Source: Marinobacter sp. X15-166B
GTDB lineage: Bacteria > Pseudomonadota > Gammaproteobacteria > Pseudomonadales > Oleiphilaceae
NCBI RefSeq assembly: GCF_001752365.1
Contig: NZ_MEIY01000001.1
Location: 1,623,044-1,687,043, forward strand
Direction of reading: 5' to 3'
Length of the DNA stretch: 64,000 bases
Below the pieces are notes generated by a model. That model saw nothing but the letters and a program-made list of their open reading frames with translations, was not told the DNA's origin and ran no database searches. How positions within the stretch are numbered: the stretch's first letter is position 1; each line of letters starts with the position of its first letter. The translations under genes were made by a program, and so were the position numbers. Shown here in pieces: positions 8,214-17,506 of this stretch.

Positions 8214-9218
8214 ATGGCACAACTGGCGAATTTCCGTCTCAAAGGGCTGCTGTTGCTGGCCATCGTGGTCTTTGCGCTGCCGCTGTTCATATCCAACCCG
8301 TTTCATTACGGTCTGGCCACCCAGATCGCGCTGATTGCCGGCGCGGTGGTGGGCCTCAATCTGCTGGTGGGATTTGCCGGGCAGATCAGTCTGGGGCATG
8401 CGGGATTTTTTGGTCTGGGGGCCTATTTCAGTGGCATCATGACCAGCAATTACGGTTGGTCTGCGGTGCCGGCGCTGCTGGTCGGTGCGGTGGGCGTGGG
8501 GTTGATCGCCTGGGTGGTAGGTCGTCCCATCTTGCGTCTGAAAGGCCATTATCTGTCCATGGCCACCCTGGCGGTAGGTTTCATTATTGCCATCATCCTC
8601 AATAACGAACGCGCGCTCACCGGTGGCCCGGATGGCATGCCGGTGCCCTCGTTCGACGTGTTCGGCTGGGAACTCAGTCCCTTTAACCAGTACTCCCTGC
8701 TGGGTGTGGAGATCAGCGGGGATCTGGCCTGGTATCTGTTCGCCGGAGTGGTGCTGTTGGTGGCGGTGTGGCTGGCCCAGAACCTGATCGATTCGCCCAT
8801 CGGCCGGGCCTTGCGCTCGGTGCACGGCTCTGAGGTGGCCGCCAGTGTGGTGGGGGTCGATACCGCCAAATACAAAAGCCTGGTGTTTGTCATCTCTGCC
8901 ATCTATGCCAGTGTGATGGGCGCGCTCTACGGCCATTTTCAGGGGTTTATCACCCCCTCCGTGGCCAGTTTCGATTTTTCCATTCTGCTGATCACCATGG
9001 TGGTGCTGGGCGGGATGGGTTCCACCATTGGTGTGATCATTGGTGCGGTGGTGCTGGAGTTGCTGCCCCAGGTGCTGGCGGATTTCCAGGAAATGGAAAT
9101 GGTGCTGTTTGGGCTGATCCTGATGCTGACCATGATTTTCATGCCCAAAGGCCTGTTGCCCACGGCAGCCGGTTTTTGGGCCAAGCGACGCGCGCAAACG
9201 GCCGGGGGTAAGGCATGA
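8214..9218 (+). CDS. livM: ABC transporter permease LivM
   Basis: 334-residue multi-spanning permease, the partner of LivH. The GLNLLVGFAGQISLGHAGFF segment is the LivM family signature. About ten hydrophobic segments are visible, and the C-terminus ends in a polar tail (AKRRAQTAGGKA). Its last codons overlap the ATG of livG by 4 bases (ATGA), consistent with translational coupling inside one operon. Confidence 0.92.
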   Translation: MAQLANFRLKGLLLLAIVVFALPLFISNPFHYGLATQIALIAGAVVGLNLLVGFAGQISLGHAGFFGLGAYFSGIMTSNYGWSAVPALLVGAVGVGLIAWVVGRPILRLKGHYLSMATLAVGFIIAIILNNERALTGGPDGMPVPSFDVFGWELSPFNQYSLLGVEISGDLAWYLFAGVVLLVAVWLAQNLIDSPIGRALRSVHGSEVAASVVGVDTAKYKSLVFVISAIYASVMGALYGHFQGFITPSVASFDFSILLITMVVLGGMGSTIGVIIGAVVLELLPQVLADFQEMEMVLFGLILMLTMIFMPKGLLPTAAGFWAKRRAQTAGGKA

Positions 9219-9973
9219 CGGCTCTGGTGGAAGTGAGCAACCTGTCCAAAGATTTCGGCGGGGTACACGCCGTCGAGGATGTCAGCTTTGCGGTGGAAGC
9301 CGGGCAGGTGTACTCGGTGATCGGTCCCAACGGCGCCGGGAAGACCACCCTGTTCAACCTGATTACCGGTCTGTATACGCCCACCGGGGGCGAGGTCAAA
9401 CTCAACGGTGAACCCACGGGCAAGCTGCAGCCCAACCAGCTGGCGGAACGGGGCATGTGCCGTACCTTCCAGCAGATGCAGATCTGTATGAACATGACGG
9501 CGATCGAAAACGTCATGCTGGGCCGCCACCTGACCCTGAAAAGCAACCTGCTGACCACCCTGTTCCGCTTGCCGGCGCTCACCCGTGGGGAGACCGCCGC
9601 GCGCAACAAGGCCGCCGAGCTGATGGAGTTTGTCGGTTGTGGCAATTATCTGGATCGGGACGCGGCGGCCATGTCCTACGGCGCGCTCAAACGGCTGGAA
9701 ATTGCCCGGGCGCTGGCGGCCGAACCGAAGGTTATTCTGCTGGATGAACCGGCGGCGGGTCTGAACGCGGTGGAAACCGAAGCGCTGGAAGCGCTGATCC
9801 GCAAGATCGCCGAGCAGGGCATTACGGTGATGCTGGTGGAGCACGATATGAAGCTGGTGATGGGCATCTCCGACCGTTTGCTGGTGCTGAACTATGGGCG
9901 GGTGCTGGCGGAAGGTACGCCGGCGCAAATTCGCGTCAACCCCGATGTGATCGCGGCCTATCTGGGCGGCTGA
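9215..9973 (+). CDS. livG: ABC transporter ATP-binding protein LivG
   Basis: 252-residue cytoplasmic ATPase. Walker A GPNGAGKTT is near residue 37, the signature region reads MSYGALKRLEIARAL (Y in place of the common SG), and Walker B is VILLDEPAAGL with the switch His in VEHDMKLVMG. The TFQQMQICMNMTAIENVMLG stretch is typical of LivG. Overlaps livM by 4 bases and precedes the fused LivF by 19 bases, so the importer is complete. Confidence 0.92.
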   Translation: MTALVEVSNLSKDFGGVHAVEDVSFAVEAGQVYSVIGPNGAGKTTLFNLITGLYTPTGGEVKLNGEPTGKLQPNQLAERGMCRTFQQMQICMNMTAIENVMLGRHLTLKSNLLTTLFRLPALTRGETAARNKAAELMEFVGCGNYLDRDAAAMSYGALKRLEIARALAAEPKVILLDEPAAGLNAVETEALEALIRKIAEQGITVMLVEHDMKLVMGISDRLLVLNYGRVLAEGTPAQIRVNPDVIAAYLGG

Positions 9974-9992
9974 CGGAGAAGGAATCAAGACT

Positions 9993-11357
9993 ATGACCGA
10001 ACAACCGACGACCGCTGCGCCTGAAACCAGTTACAGACAGCGGGTTATCAGCACCATTGTCCGGGAGCACCAGTCGCTGTGGCGCATACTGGATCTGCTG
10101 GATCAGCTCCAGCACGATATGAACATCAACGAACAGCAGCCGGATGGTGCCCTGTTCAGTAAGGTATTTGACTACATTCAGCACTTTGCCCGCCGGGTGC
10201 GTGGATCTGCCGAGGAAATCGTGCTGTATCGCCTGCTGGGAGAGAAATCTCCGGAGACCCGGCCCCTGCTGGATAAGCTTGCCCACGGTTACGTGATTGG
10301 CGACGGAAAAATCAACGAGCTGCGTGATCTGCTGGCGCGCTGCATGCAGCACTGGCCCGAGGGTCGGGAAGACTTCAGTCACGCCCTGGCCCGGTTTACC
10401 GAAGCCCTGCGCAAGCACATCAAAAAAGAAGAAGGCGTGGTTATCCCCCGGGCGCGCCAACTGCTGACCGAGGACGACTGGCGGCTGATTGTTGAAACCC
10501 GCGACCAGGCCAACGATCCGCTGTTTGGCGAGCGGGTGCGCGAGGAATTCCGTGAACTGCGCCACCATATCGTCAGCTACACGCCGGAGCGTCTGGGCGG
10601 ACTCGGGTTGCAACCGGCCCCCCAGGCGGCGGCTGCGGCGGCCGGCGGGGAATTGCTGGCGATTCAAGGTCTGAAAACTTCCTATGGTCAGATCGAAGCC
10701 TTGCACGGCGTCGATATCCGCATCAACAGTGGTGAGATCGTGTCTCTGGTCGGGGCCAACGGTGCCGGCAAATCCACATTGTTGATGACCATCTCCGGTC
10801 TGCAACCCACGGACAGCGGCAGCATTACCTTCGAAGGTAAGGATCTGGCGAAAGTCGGGGCCGACCAACGGGTCGCCCAGGGCATTGTGCAGGTACCGGA
10901 AGGGCGGCAGGTGTTCAAGGACCTGAGTGTGGAGGACAACCTGGTGCTGGGCGCCTACACCCGGGGACGCAGTGCCGAGGTGAATGACGATCTGGAACGC
11001 ATGTACAGCAAGTTTCCCATCCTGCGGCAGAAGCGCCGCAATCTGGCGGGGGAATTGTCCGGTGGTCAGCAGCAGATGCTGGCGATGGGGCGGGCACTGA
11101 TGGCCAAGCCGCGCTTGCTGTTGCTGGATGAGCCCAGTATGGGACTGGCGCCGCTGATCATTGAAGAGATCTTCAACATCGTTAAAGAACTCAAAGAGGA
11201 AGGCATTACCATCTTTCTGGTGGAGCAGAACGCCTCCCAGGCGCTGGCGCTGGCTGACCGGGGCTATGTGCTGGAAACCGGCCGGGTGGTGGTGGAAGGC
11301 ACCGGCCGTGAACTGCTCAGCAACGAGAAAGTGCGTGAGGCCTATCTGGGTATGTGA
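9993..11357 (+). CDS. livF: Hemerythrin-like domain fused to LivF ATPase
   Basis: 454 residues, about 215 longer than a normal LivF. Residues 220-454 are a complete LivF ATPase: Walker A GANGAGKST (254-262), signature LSGGQ (355-359), Walker B LLLLDE (375-380). Residues 15-200 are predominantly helical and resemble the hemerythrin HHE family, with candidate metal ligands His26, Glu74, His98, His142 and Glu146 (H-x3-E in HIKKEE). The expected helix-2 His four residues before Glu74 is Arg70, one base from a His codon. A PAPQAAAAAAGG linker (208-219) joins the two parts. A GGAGAAGG ribosome-binding site precedes the ATG, and the reading frame is continuous, so the fusion is genuine. An oxygen, redox or iron-sensing input to transport is inference. 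Confidence 0.85.
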   Translation: MTEQPTTAAPETSYRQRVISTIVREHQSLWRILDLLDQLQHDMNINEQQPDGALFSKVFDYIQHFARRVRGSAEEIVLYRLLGEKSPETRPLLDKLAHGYVIGDGKINELRDLLARCMQHWPEGREDFSHALARFTEALRKHIKKEEGVVIPRARQLLTEDDWRLIVETRDQANDPLFGERVREEFRELRHHIVSYTPERLGGLGLQPAPQAAAAAAGGELLAIQGLKTSYGQIEALHGVDIRINSGEIVSLVGANGAGKSTLLMTISGLQPTDSGSITFEGKDLAKVGADQRVAQGIVQVPEGRQVFKDLSVEDNLVLGAYTRGRSAEVNDDLERMYSKFPILRQKRRNLAGELSGGQQQMLAMGRALMAKPRLLLLDEPSMGLAPLIIEEIFNIVKELKEEGITIFLVEQNASQALALADRGYVLETGRVVVEGTGRELLSNEKVREAYLGM

Positions 11358-11370
11358 TGCCAGCCAGGGG

Positions 11371-11413
11371 CAAAAAAAAACCGCCAGAGCGTGAAGCTGC
11401 TGGCGGTTTTTTT
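11371..11413. terminator. Bidirectional terminator between livF and paaZ
   Basis: A9, then CCGCCAG (11381-11387) pairing with CTGGCGG (11400-11406), with a further AGC/GCT pairing, then T7. An A-tract on one side and a T-tract on the other make it a good intrinsic terminator for both converging operons. Confidence 0.85.
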
Positions 11414-11426
11414 ATGGCGGTGAAGC

Positions 11427-13472
11427 TTACTGCGGCTTTTTGGCCACCAGGGTCAAAATGTCGTAACTGGCCACCAGCTCGTCGTGCTGGTTGGTGACCT
11501 GCACGTCCCACGCCACGACACCTTGCGGATGACCATCCGGAGAAGTGCGGCCCTGGTCGATCTTGCGCTTACAGGTCAGGCGGGCCTGGATGGTGTCACC
11601 CGGGGCGACCGGTTCGATAAAGCGCAGCGTATCCAGCCCGTAGTTGGCCAGTACCGGGCCTTCCGCCGGGTGGATGAACATCCCCGCAGCCGCCGACAGC
11701 ACAAAGTAGCCGTGGGCGATGCGCTTGCCGAACTGACTGTTTTTGGCCGCAATTTCGTCAAAGTGCATGTAGAAGTGATCGCCCGACAGGCAGCCGAAGT
11801 TCACCAGATCCGCCTCGGTGACGGTGCGCCGGTGGGTCAGCAGGGACTGGTTGATCTGCAGGTCTTCGAAGTGGTAACGGAACGGGTGCAGATCGTTTTC
11901 GATCACCTGGGCCCCGCGCACGTACTCGCCGGTGACCGCCGCCAGCATGGTGGGCGAGCCCTGAATGGCGGTGCGTTGCAGGTAATGGAATACCGCCCGC
12001 ATGCCACCCAGCTCCTCGCCGCCGCCGGCGCGTCCGGGACCGCCGTGCTTGAGCATGGGCAGGGGCGAACCGTGACCGGTGGACTCTTTGGCCGCTTCCG
12101 CATCCAGCAGGTGCAGGCGCCCGTGGTAGGCGGCCAGCGCCGGTGCCAACGTGCCCGCAATGGCCGGATCCCGGGTGGTCACCGTGGTGACCAGAGAACC
12201 CCGTCCCTGCGCTACCAGCGGCACAATTTGGTCGATACTGGCATAGGGGATGACGGTGGCCACCGGCCCGAAGGCTTCAATGTCGTGAGCACCGCAGCCA
12301 TTGTCCGGGTTGCGACACAGCAACAGGTGTGGCTCGATAAAGGCGCCTTGGTCGGTGCCGTCGCCGGTGGGGGTGAAGCTGCCGTCACCACCGAACACCA
12401 GTTCACTGGTTTTCAGCAGTTCCTGAATGTTGGCTTGCACGTCTTCCAGTTGGTCCCGGGAGGCCAGCGCACCCATGCGCACGCCCTCGACCGACGGGTC
12501 ACCCACGGTCACTTTGGACAGTCGCGCTTTCAGCTTGTCGCACAGCGCCTCGACGCGATCCTCGGGTACCAGGATGCGGCGGATGGCGGTGCATTTTTGA
12601 CCCGCTTTGGCGGTCATCTCGCGGCCGATCTCCCGCACAAACAGATCAAACTCTTCGTGATCCGGGGTAACATCCGGGGCCAGCACCGCGCTGTTCAGGG
12701 AATCGGCTTCGGCATTGAACGGAATGGACCGGTTGATGATGTTTGGATGGTTGCGCAGCATGCGCGCCGTGTTGGCCGAGCCGGTGAAGGTCACCACATC
12801 CTGCTCCAGCAGGTGCTCGAACAAATCACCGGTGCTGCCGATGATCAGTTGCAGGCTGCCTTCCGGCAGGGCGCCGGATTCCTGCATCAGGCGCACCGCC
12901 AATTGGGTTACGTAACAGGTTGCGGTGGCCGGTTTGACGATGGAGGGCATCCCCGCCAGGAACGTCGGCGCAAACTTCTCCAGCATGCCCCATACCGGGA
13001 AGTTGTAAGCGTTGATGTGCACCGCCACGCCGCCCCGGGGCACCATGATGTGGGTGCCGGCGAAGTGGTTGTTTTTACCCAGCTGGGTAACGGGGCCTTC
13101 GTGCACCACGTTGCCGGAGGGCAGCTCGCGACGGGCCATGCTGGCGTAGGAGAACAGCGTGCCGAAGCCGCCGTCGATGTCGATGCCGTTGTCCGCTTTG
13201 CTGGAACCGGTGTGCATCGACAGATCGTAGAGTTGCTGTTTGTGCTCCTGCAGGTACAGGGCCATCTCCCTGAGGGCCAGGGCACGCTGTTGAAAATCCA
13301 TCGCCAGCAGGTTTTTGCCGCCGACCTGGCGGCCGTAGCTCACGGCTTGGCTGAAATCCAGGGTCTCGCCGTGGGTGTGGGCGACAATCTCGCCATTGAT
13401 CGCGCTGGGCAGGGCTTTGGCTTGCTGTTCGCCAACCCACTCACCGGCAATAAAACTTTGGGTAACTGACAT
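11427..13472 (-). CDS. paaZ: PaaZ: oxepin-CoA hydrolase / semialdehyde dehydrogenase
   Basis: 681 residues from MSVTQSFIAGEWV, the same length as characterised PaaZ. The N-terminal aldehyde dehydrogenase domain carries the catalytic Cys294 (GQKCTA) and general base Glu255 (FNAEAD). The C-terminal MaoC-like hydratase domain (about 540-681) has SGDHFYMHFDE and the RIAHGYFVLS motif. The hydratase opens oxepin-CoA and the dehydrogenase oxidises the resulting semialdehyde to 3-oxo-5,6-dehydrosuberyl-CoA. It is the last gene of paaABCDEZ. An upstream extension of the frame lies within paaE and is not used. Confidence 0.95.
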   Translation of the reverse strand: MSVTQSFIAGEWVGEQQAKALPSAINGEIVAHTHGETLDFSQAVSYGRQVGGKNLLAMDFQQRALALREMALYLQEHKQQLYDLSMHTGSSKADNGIDIDGGFGTLFSYASMARRELPSGNVVHEGPVTQLGKNNHFAGTHIMVPRGGVAVHINAYNFPVWGMLEKFAPTFLAGMPSIVKPATATCYVTQLAVRLMQESGALPEGSLQLIIGSTGDLFEHLLEQDVVTFTGSANTARMLRNHPNIINRSIPFNAEADSLNSAVLAPDVTPDHEEFDLFVREIGREMTAKAGQKCTAIRRILVPEDRVEALCDKLKARLSKVTVGDPSVEGVRMGALASRDQLEDVQANIQELLKTSELVFGGDGSFTPTGDGTDQGAFIEPHLLLCRNPDNGCGAHDIEAFGPVATVIPYASIDQIVPLVAQGRGSLVTTVTTRDPAIAGTLAPALAAYHGRLHLLDAEAAKESTGHGSPLPMLKHGGPGRAGGGEELGGMRAVFHYLQRTAIQGSPTMLAAVTGEYVRGAQVIENDLHPFRYHFEDLQINQSLLTHRRTVTEADLVNFGCLSGDHFYMHFDEIAAKNSQFGKRIAHGYFVLSAAAGMFIHPAEGPVLANYGLDTLRFIEPVAPGDTIQARLTCKRKIDQGRTSPDGHPQGVVAWDVQVTNQHDELVASYDILTLVAKKPQ

Positions 13473-13489
13473 GTGAAAAAACTCCAGAA

Positions 13490-14569
13490 TTACAGTTCGT
13501 CGTAGTCGAGCACAACCTTGTCGCTGATCGGATAGCACTGGCAGGACAACACGTAACCGGCGTCGATTTCGTAGTCTTCCAGAGCGAAGTTCTGATCCAT
13601 TTCCACTTCTCCTTCTACTACCTTGGCCCGGCAGGTGGAGCACACCCCGGCTTTGCAGGAGTAGGGCAGATCGGCACCTTCATCGTTGCCGGCGTCAAGG
13701 ATGCTTTTGGTGTCTCGCACCAGGTCGAAAGTCAGTGAGCGGCCATCGGCCTTGACGGTGACCACGCTGACCGCTTGCGGGTCGATGTGGGCGTCCGCGC
13801 GGTCTTTGCGGGCCTTGGGTTTGCCACCGGCGGGGGTAAACAGTTCAAAATGCACTTTGGTTTTGTCCAGGCCGTGACGTACCAGTGAATCACGCACGGT
13901 TTCGGTCATCGCCTGGGGGCCGCACAGGAACGCGGCGGTCAGATCTTTGGCGTCGATCCAGTGATCGAACAGCTGATCGCACTTGGCGGCGTCGATCCGG
14001 CCGTTGTACAGGTCTATGTCCTGTTCTTCCCGGGTGAAGATGTACACCAGGTTGAAACGGGTCATGTATTCGTTCTTCAGATCCTGAAGCTCGTCCCGGA
14101 ACATGGTACTGCTGGTGCCCTTGTTGCCGTAGAACAGGGTGAACTGGCTCTTGGGTTCGGTCTCCAGGGTGGTTTTCACGATGGACAGAATCGGCGTAAT
14201 GCCGCTGCCGGCGGCGACCGCCAGATAATCACCTTCCCGCTGCGGATCCAGCGCAGTGCCGAAGGTGCCTTGTGGGGGCATCACTTCGAGGGTGGAACCG
14301 GGCTTCAACTGTTCATTGGCGAAATGGGAAAATACCCCACCGGGGACGCGTTTGACGGCAATGCGCAGCTCCTGATCCTGCTCACTGGCGCAGATGGAAT
14401 AGGTGCGGCGCACTTCTTCGCCGTCCAGATGGGTGCGCACCACCAGATGCTGGCCGTGCTTGTAGGTGAATTTCTCTGCCACATCGTCCGGCAGGTCAAA
14501 GCTCAGGGATACGGCGTTTCTTGTTTCCGGTCTGACCTCTTTGATGGCCAGAGAGTAGAATTTGTTCAT
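13490..14569 (-). CDS. paaE: PaaE: reductase of phenylacetyl-CoA epoxidase
   Basis: 359 residues from MNKFYSLAIKEVRPETRN. The N-terminal FAD domain includes RRTYSICAS, the NAD(P)H domain AVAAGSGITPILSI, and a C-terminal plant-type [2Fe-2S] ferredoxin carries Cys305, Cys310, Cys313 and Cys343. It passes electrons from NADPH to the PaaABC oxygenase. The start lies 14 bases after the paaD stop. Longer forms of the frame overlap paaD and are rejected. Confidence 0.95.
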   Translation of the reverse strand: MNKFYSLAIKEVRPETRNAVSLSFDLPDDVAEKFTYKHGQHLVVRTHLDGEEVRRTYSICASEQDQELRIAVKRVPGGVFSHFANEQLKPGSTLEVMPPQGTFGTALDPQREGDYLAVAAGSGITPILSIVKTTLETEPKSQFTLFYGNKGTSSTMFRDELQDLKNEYMTRFNLVYIFTREEQDIDLYNGRIDAAKCDQLFDHWIDAKDLTAAFLCGPQAMTETVRDSLVRHGLDKTKVHFELFTPAGGKPKARKDRADAHIDPQAVSVVTVKADGRSLTFDLVRDTKSILDAGNDEGADLPYSCKAGVCSTCRAKVVEGEVEMDQNFALEDYEIDAGYVLSCQCYPISDKVVLDYDEL

Positions 14570-14582
14570 GATCGTATCGGCT

Positions 14583-15140
14583 CTATATGCATTTGAAGTA
14601 GTCGAAGGGTTCCAGGCAATCCCGGCAGCGGTACAGCGCCTTGCAAGCGGTTGACCCGAATTCGCTGAGGCGTTCGGTGTGCTCGCTGTTGCAGCGGGGG
14701 CAGGCCACGATCTCGTCGGCACCCAGCAGGCTCATCTTGCTGGCACTGCCCTGGGGCGGCGCTATGCCAAAGGCGCGCAGCTTGTCCCGCCCTTCCGGGG
14801 TGATCCAGTCGGTGGTCCACGCCGGGGTCAGCACCCGGTTGATCTGCGGATCGCGGATGCCGGCGGCGCGCATGGCTTCGGCGATCAGTTCTTCGATCAG
14901 CTCGGTGGCCGGGCAGCCGGAGTAGGTCGGGGTGACATCCACCTGCAGGTGTTTGCCATCCCAGCTCAGGCCACGCACTATGCCCAGCTCGACCACACTG
15001 ACCACCGGCACTTCGGGATCTTTGACCCGGTCCAGCAAGTCCCAGATGGCCGCTTCGGTCAATCGCTCCGGGTGGGCATTGGCCGGCACCCGGTCACTGG
15101 CAATCAATACGTCGACAGACGATGGTTGATGGTCATGCAT
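14583..15140 (-). CDS. paaD: PaaD: Fe-S assembly factor for PaaE
   Basis: 185 residues from MHDHQPSSVDV. A DUF59/MIP18-like domain covers about residues 25-110 (LDRVKDPEVPVVSVVELGIV, DVTPTYSGCPATELI). A C-terminal zinc-ribbon-like part has ACPRCNSEHTE, then RCRDC. PaaD is required for maturation of the epoxidase system, probably of the PaaE cluster. GGGAG lies about 9 bases before the ATG. It sits between paaC and paaE in the canonical paa order; the paaC reading frame ends 31 bases beyond the ATG. Confidence 0.93.
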   Translation of the reverse strand: MHDHQPSSVDVLIASDRVPANAHPERLTEAAIWDLLDRVKDPEVPVVSVVELGIVRGLSWDGKHLQVDVTPTYSGCPATELIEELIAEAMRAAGIRDPQINRVLTPAWTTDWITPEGRDKLRAFGIAPPQGSASKMSLLGADEIVACPRCNSEHTERLSEFGSTACKALYRCRDCLEPFDYFKCI

Positions 15141-15171
15141 CCCACAGGCTCCCTCTATCAATCCGCCGGAC

Positions 15172-15936
15172 TCACCAGGTGGTGGCATCCGGGTAGGCGC
15201 GCGGCAAAAACTGCATCACCGCCAGAATGTGCCCCAGATGCTCGGTATGCTCGCCGCGTTTGCCGCCCAGATACATCCAGGCGTCTTCCGCCCCGGTGGT
15301 GAGGGTGGCCTGAGTCGCGACTTCGCGCACGGTGTTGTGCCAGTCCTGCTTCAACTGCTCGGGGTCGGGGCCAATACCCGCCTTGAACATGGCCTGGTCG
15401 ATGTCATCGGCGGTGACCAGTTCGCCGGTGAATCGCCACAGCACATCAAACGCGTCCTGGATGCGGCGATGGCTCTCGTCGGTGCCGTCCCCCATGCGCC
15501 GCACCCACTCGGATGAACGGCGCAGATGGTAAGTCGCCTCTTTCACCGCCTTGGCGGCAATGCCGGCAATGCGGTCGTCACTGGCGTCCACCAGCCGGGT
15601 CAGGGTGTGGTAGTGCCACACGTCGTAAAAGAACTGCCGGGCGATGGTGAACGCATAGTCTTCGTTGGGCTGCTCCACCAGCAGCAGATTGCGATACTCG
15701 TGTGCATCCCGCAGAAACACCAGTTGGTCGGCGTCGCGGCCGTCATCCAGCAGCTCGGCGGCGTACTCGTACCAGTTGCGGGCCTGACCGATCAGGTCGA
15801 GCGCCACGTTGGTGGACGCCAGCTCTTCTTCCAGGGCGGGGGCCTTACCAACCAGTTCGCTCAGGCGCTGGCCCAGAATCATGGCGGAATCCGCCAGGCG
15901 GAGCAGGTATTCCTGCAGGGCGTGTTGATCGCTCAT
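15172..15936 (-). CDS. paaC: PaaC: structural subunit of phenylacetyl-CoA epoxidase
   Basis: 254 residues from MSDQHALQEYLLRLADSAMILGQRL, all-helical ferritin-like. PaaC pairs with PaaA and stabilises it but is thought not to hold the active diiron site. It lies 10 bases after paaB and precedes paaD. The call rests on family similarity (AYPDATTW C-terminus, RNWYEYAAELLD) and on position in paaABCDE. Cytosolic. Confidence 0.94.
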   Translation of the reverse strand: MSDQHALQEYLLRLADSAMILGQRLSELVGKAPALEEELASTNVALDLIGQARNWYEYAAELLDDGRDADQLVFLRDAHEYRNLLLVEQPNEDYAFTIARQFFYDVWHYHTLTRLVDASDDRIAGIAAKAVKEATYHLRRSSEWVRRMGDGTDESHRRIQDAFDVLWRFTGELVTADDIDQAMFKAGIGPDPEQLKQDWHNTVREVATQATLTTGAEDAWMYLGGKRGEHTEHLGHILAVMQFLPRAYPDATTW

Positions 15937-15946
15937 TCCAGACTCC

Positions 15947-16228
15947 TCACATGTGGCCGACTTCGTCAGGCAGCTCGTAAAATGAGGCATGCCGGTACAC
16001 CTTGTCGTCGGACGGATCGAACAGCACTTCTTTCTCGTCCGCGGCGGAGGCGGTAATGGTTTCCGAAGGAACCACCCAGATGCTGACCCCTTCGCTGCGA
16101 CGGGTGTACAGCTCGCGGGCATTTTCCATGGCCATTTCGTTATCGGCGGCGTGCACACTGCCCACGTGCTTGTGGTTCAGACCGTGCTTGCTGCGCACAA
16201 AGACTTCATAAAGGCGCCATTCAGACAT
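15947..16228 (-). CDS. paaB: PaaB: small subunit of phenylacetyl-CoA epoxidase
   Basis: 93 residues (MSEWRLYEVFVRSKHGLNHKH...), matching the usual 90-95. PaaB bridges PaaAC heterodimers in the epoxidase. Two consecutive ATGs occur (16231 and 16228); the second has better spacing from AGGAG. Lies 14 bases after paaA. Confidence 0.95.
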   Translation of the reverse strand: MSEWRLYEVFVRSKHGLNHKHVGSVHAADNEMAMENARELYTRRSEGVSIWVVPSETITASAADEKEVLFDPSDDKVYRHASFYELPDEVGHM

Positions 16229-16242
16229 CATCGTTCTCCTGT

Positions 16243-17232
16243 TTACGCGACAGCGCGCTGTTGTTGTTTTTTGGCGTAGGCCACGGCGGCTTCCCGGACC
16301 CAGGCGCCCTCATCGATGGCTTTTTTGCGGGTGGCCAGACGTTCCCGGTTGCAGGGGCCATTGCCCTTGAGCACATCGTAGAATTCTTTCCAGTCGATCT
16401 CGCCGAAATCGTAGTGTCCCCGTTCTTCGTTCCATTTGAGATCCGGATCGGGCGCGGTGCAGCCGAGAAACTCGAGTTGAGGAACGGTCTGGTCGATAAA
16501 CATCTGGCGCAGTTCGTCGTTACTCTTGCGCTTGATCTTCCAGGCCATGGACTGCTGGGAGTTGGGGGATTCGTCATCGTGGGGGCCGAACATCATCAGT
16601 GCGGGCCACCACAGCCGGTTGATGGCGTCCTGCACCATGTCTTTCTGTGCCTGGGTGCCTTCCCGCATCATGTCGAGCAGAATCTGGTAGCCCTGACGCT
16701 GGTGGAAGCTCTCTTCCTTACAGATCCGCACCATGGCGCGGGAGTAGGGGCCGTAGGAGGTGCGCTGCAGCACCACCTGGTTGACAATGGCGGCGCCATC
16801 CACCAGCCAGCCCACCGCTCCCATGTCTGCCCAGTTGAGGGTCGGATAGTTGAAGATGCTGGAGTATTTGGCTTTGCCGTCATGCAGTTTCTGCACTTCT
16901 TCGTCCCGGTCGGCCCCCAGCGTCTCCATGGCGCTGTACAGGTACAGACCATGGCCGGCCTCATCCTGGATCTTGGCCATCAGTTGCAGCTTGCGCTTCA
17001 GGGTGGGCGCGCGGGTCACCCAGTTGCCCTCCGGCAACATGCCCACTATTTCCGAATGGGCGTGCTGGGAGATTTGCCGGATCAGCGTCTTGCGATAGCC
17101 GTCCGGCATCCAGTTCTTGGCTTCAATCTTGGTTTCGGCGTCAATTTTTTGCTGGAACTCACGCTCTTCCGGCGACATCTCTTCCAGGGTCTTGAGACGC
17201 TTGCTGCCGGTCTCAACGAGTTGTGCGTACAT
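16243..17232 (-). CDS. paaA: PaaA: catalytic subunit of phenylacetyl-CoA epoxidase
   Basis: 329 residues, the size of characterised PaaA. A ferritin-like diiron protein: Glu61 (AHSEIVG) and the DEAGHG motif with Glu91 and His94 fit the carboxylate/His ligand spacing. It forms 1,2-epoxyphenylacetyl-CoA from phenylacetyl-CoA with O2. It is the first gene of paaABCDEZ, with GGAGAG before the ATG and a 270-base upstream region that carries a candidate PaaX operator. Confidence 0.96.
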   Translation of the reverse strand: MYAQLVETGSKRLKTLEEMSPEEREFQQKIDAETKIEAKNWMPDGYRKTLIRQISQHAHSEIVGMLPEGNWVTRAPTLKRKLQLMAKIQDEAGHGLYLYSAMETLGADRDEEVQKLHDGKAKYSSIFNYPTLNWADMGAVGWLVDGAAIVNQVVLQRTSYGPYSRAMVRICKEESFHQRQGYQILLDMMREGTQAQKDMVQDAINRLWWPALMMFGPHDDESPNSQQSMAWKIKRKSNDELRQMFIDQTVPQLEFLGCTAPDPDLKWNEERGHYDFGEIDWKEFYDVLKGNGPCNRERLATRKKAIDEGAWVREAAVAYAKKQQQRAVA

Positions 17233-17320
17233 AACTCTCTCTCCGAATCAGGCTTGTAGGTCTGCTGGCGGTCAACAGCAGGGCGCCGCGACAGGTCACG
17301 GGCTATGGCTCCATAGTATA

Positions 17321-17359
17321 TGATACTGAATAAATATCAATAGATCGTATTTCGTATCA
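17321..17359. promoter_or_regulatory. Candidate PaaX operator upstream of paaA
   Basis: TGATAC (17321-17326) and GTATCA (17354-17359) are perfect reverse complements 27 bases apart in an A/T-rich stretch. On the minus strand the distal arm reads TGATACGAAATACG, close to a sequence upstream of livK (5992-6005). The rest of the 270-base gap is A/T-rich with no gene. Confidence 0.55.
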
Positions 17360-17458
17360 CGTTGTCGGGTGTGGTCTGTTGGTTCTTATTTAACTTGTTG
17401 ATTTTTAAGGGTTAAGTGTTGCTGTTTAATGATTTGTTTTGGGTTGAGTGTGGCTCGT

Positions 17459-17497
17459 TGAAAAATAAATGACCGGGGCGGCTCAGCCGTTCCCCGG
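17459..17497 (-). terminator. Intrinsic terminator downstream of paaK
   Basis: On the minus strand CCGGGG, inner CGGC/GCCG pairing and CCCCGG form a stem (17473-17497), followed by a T-rich run (ATTTATTTTT). It separates the paaFGHIJK transcript from paaABCDEZ. Confidence 0.7.
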
Positions 17498-17506
17498 CCT
17501 CGGACC

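Noticed and set aside
11484-13469. 661-codon plus-strand open frame opposite paaZ
   Set aside because: It mirrors the codon pattern of a GC-rich gene. The paaZ strand carries the full set of family motifs.
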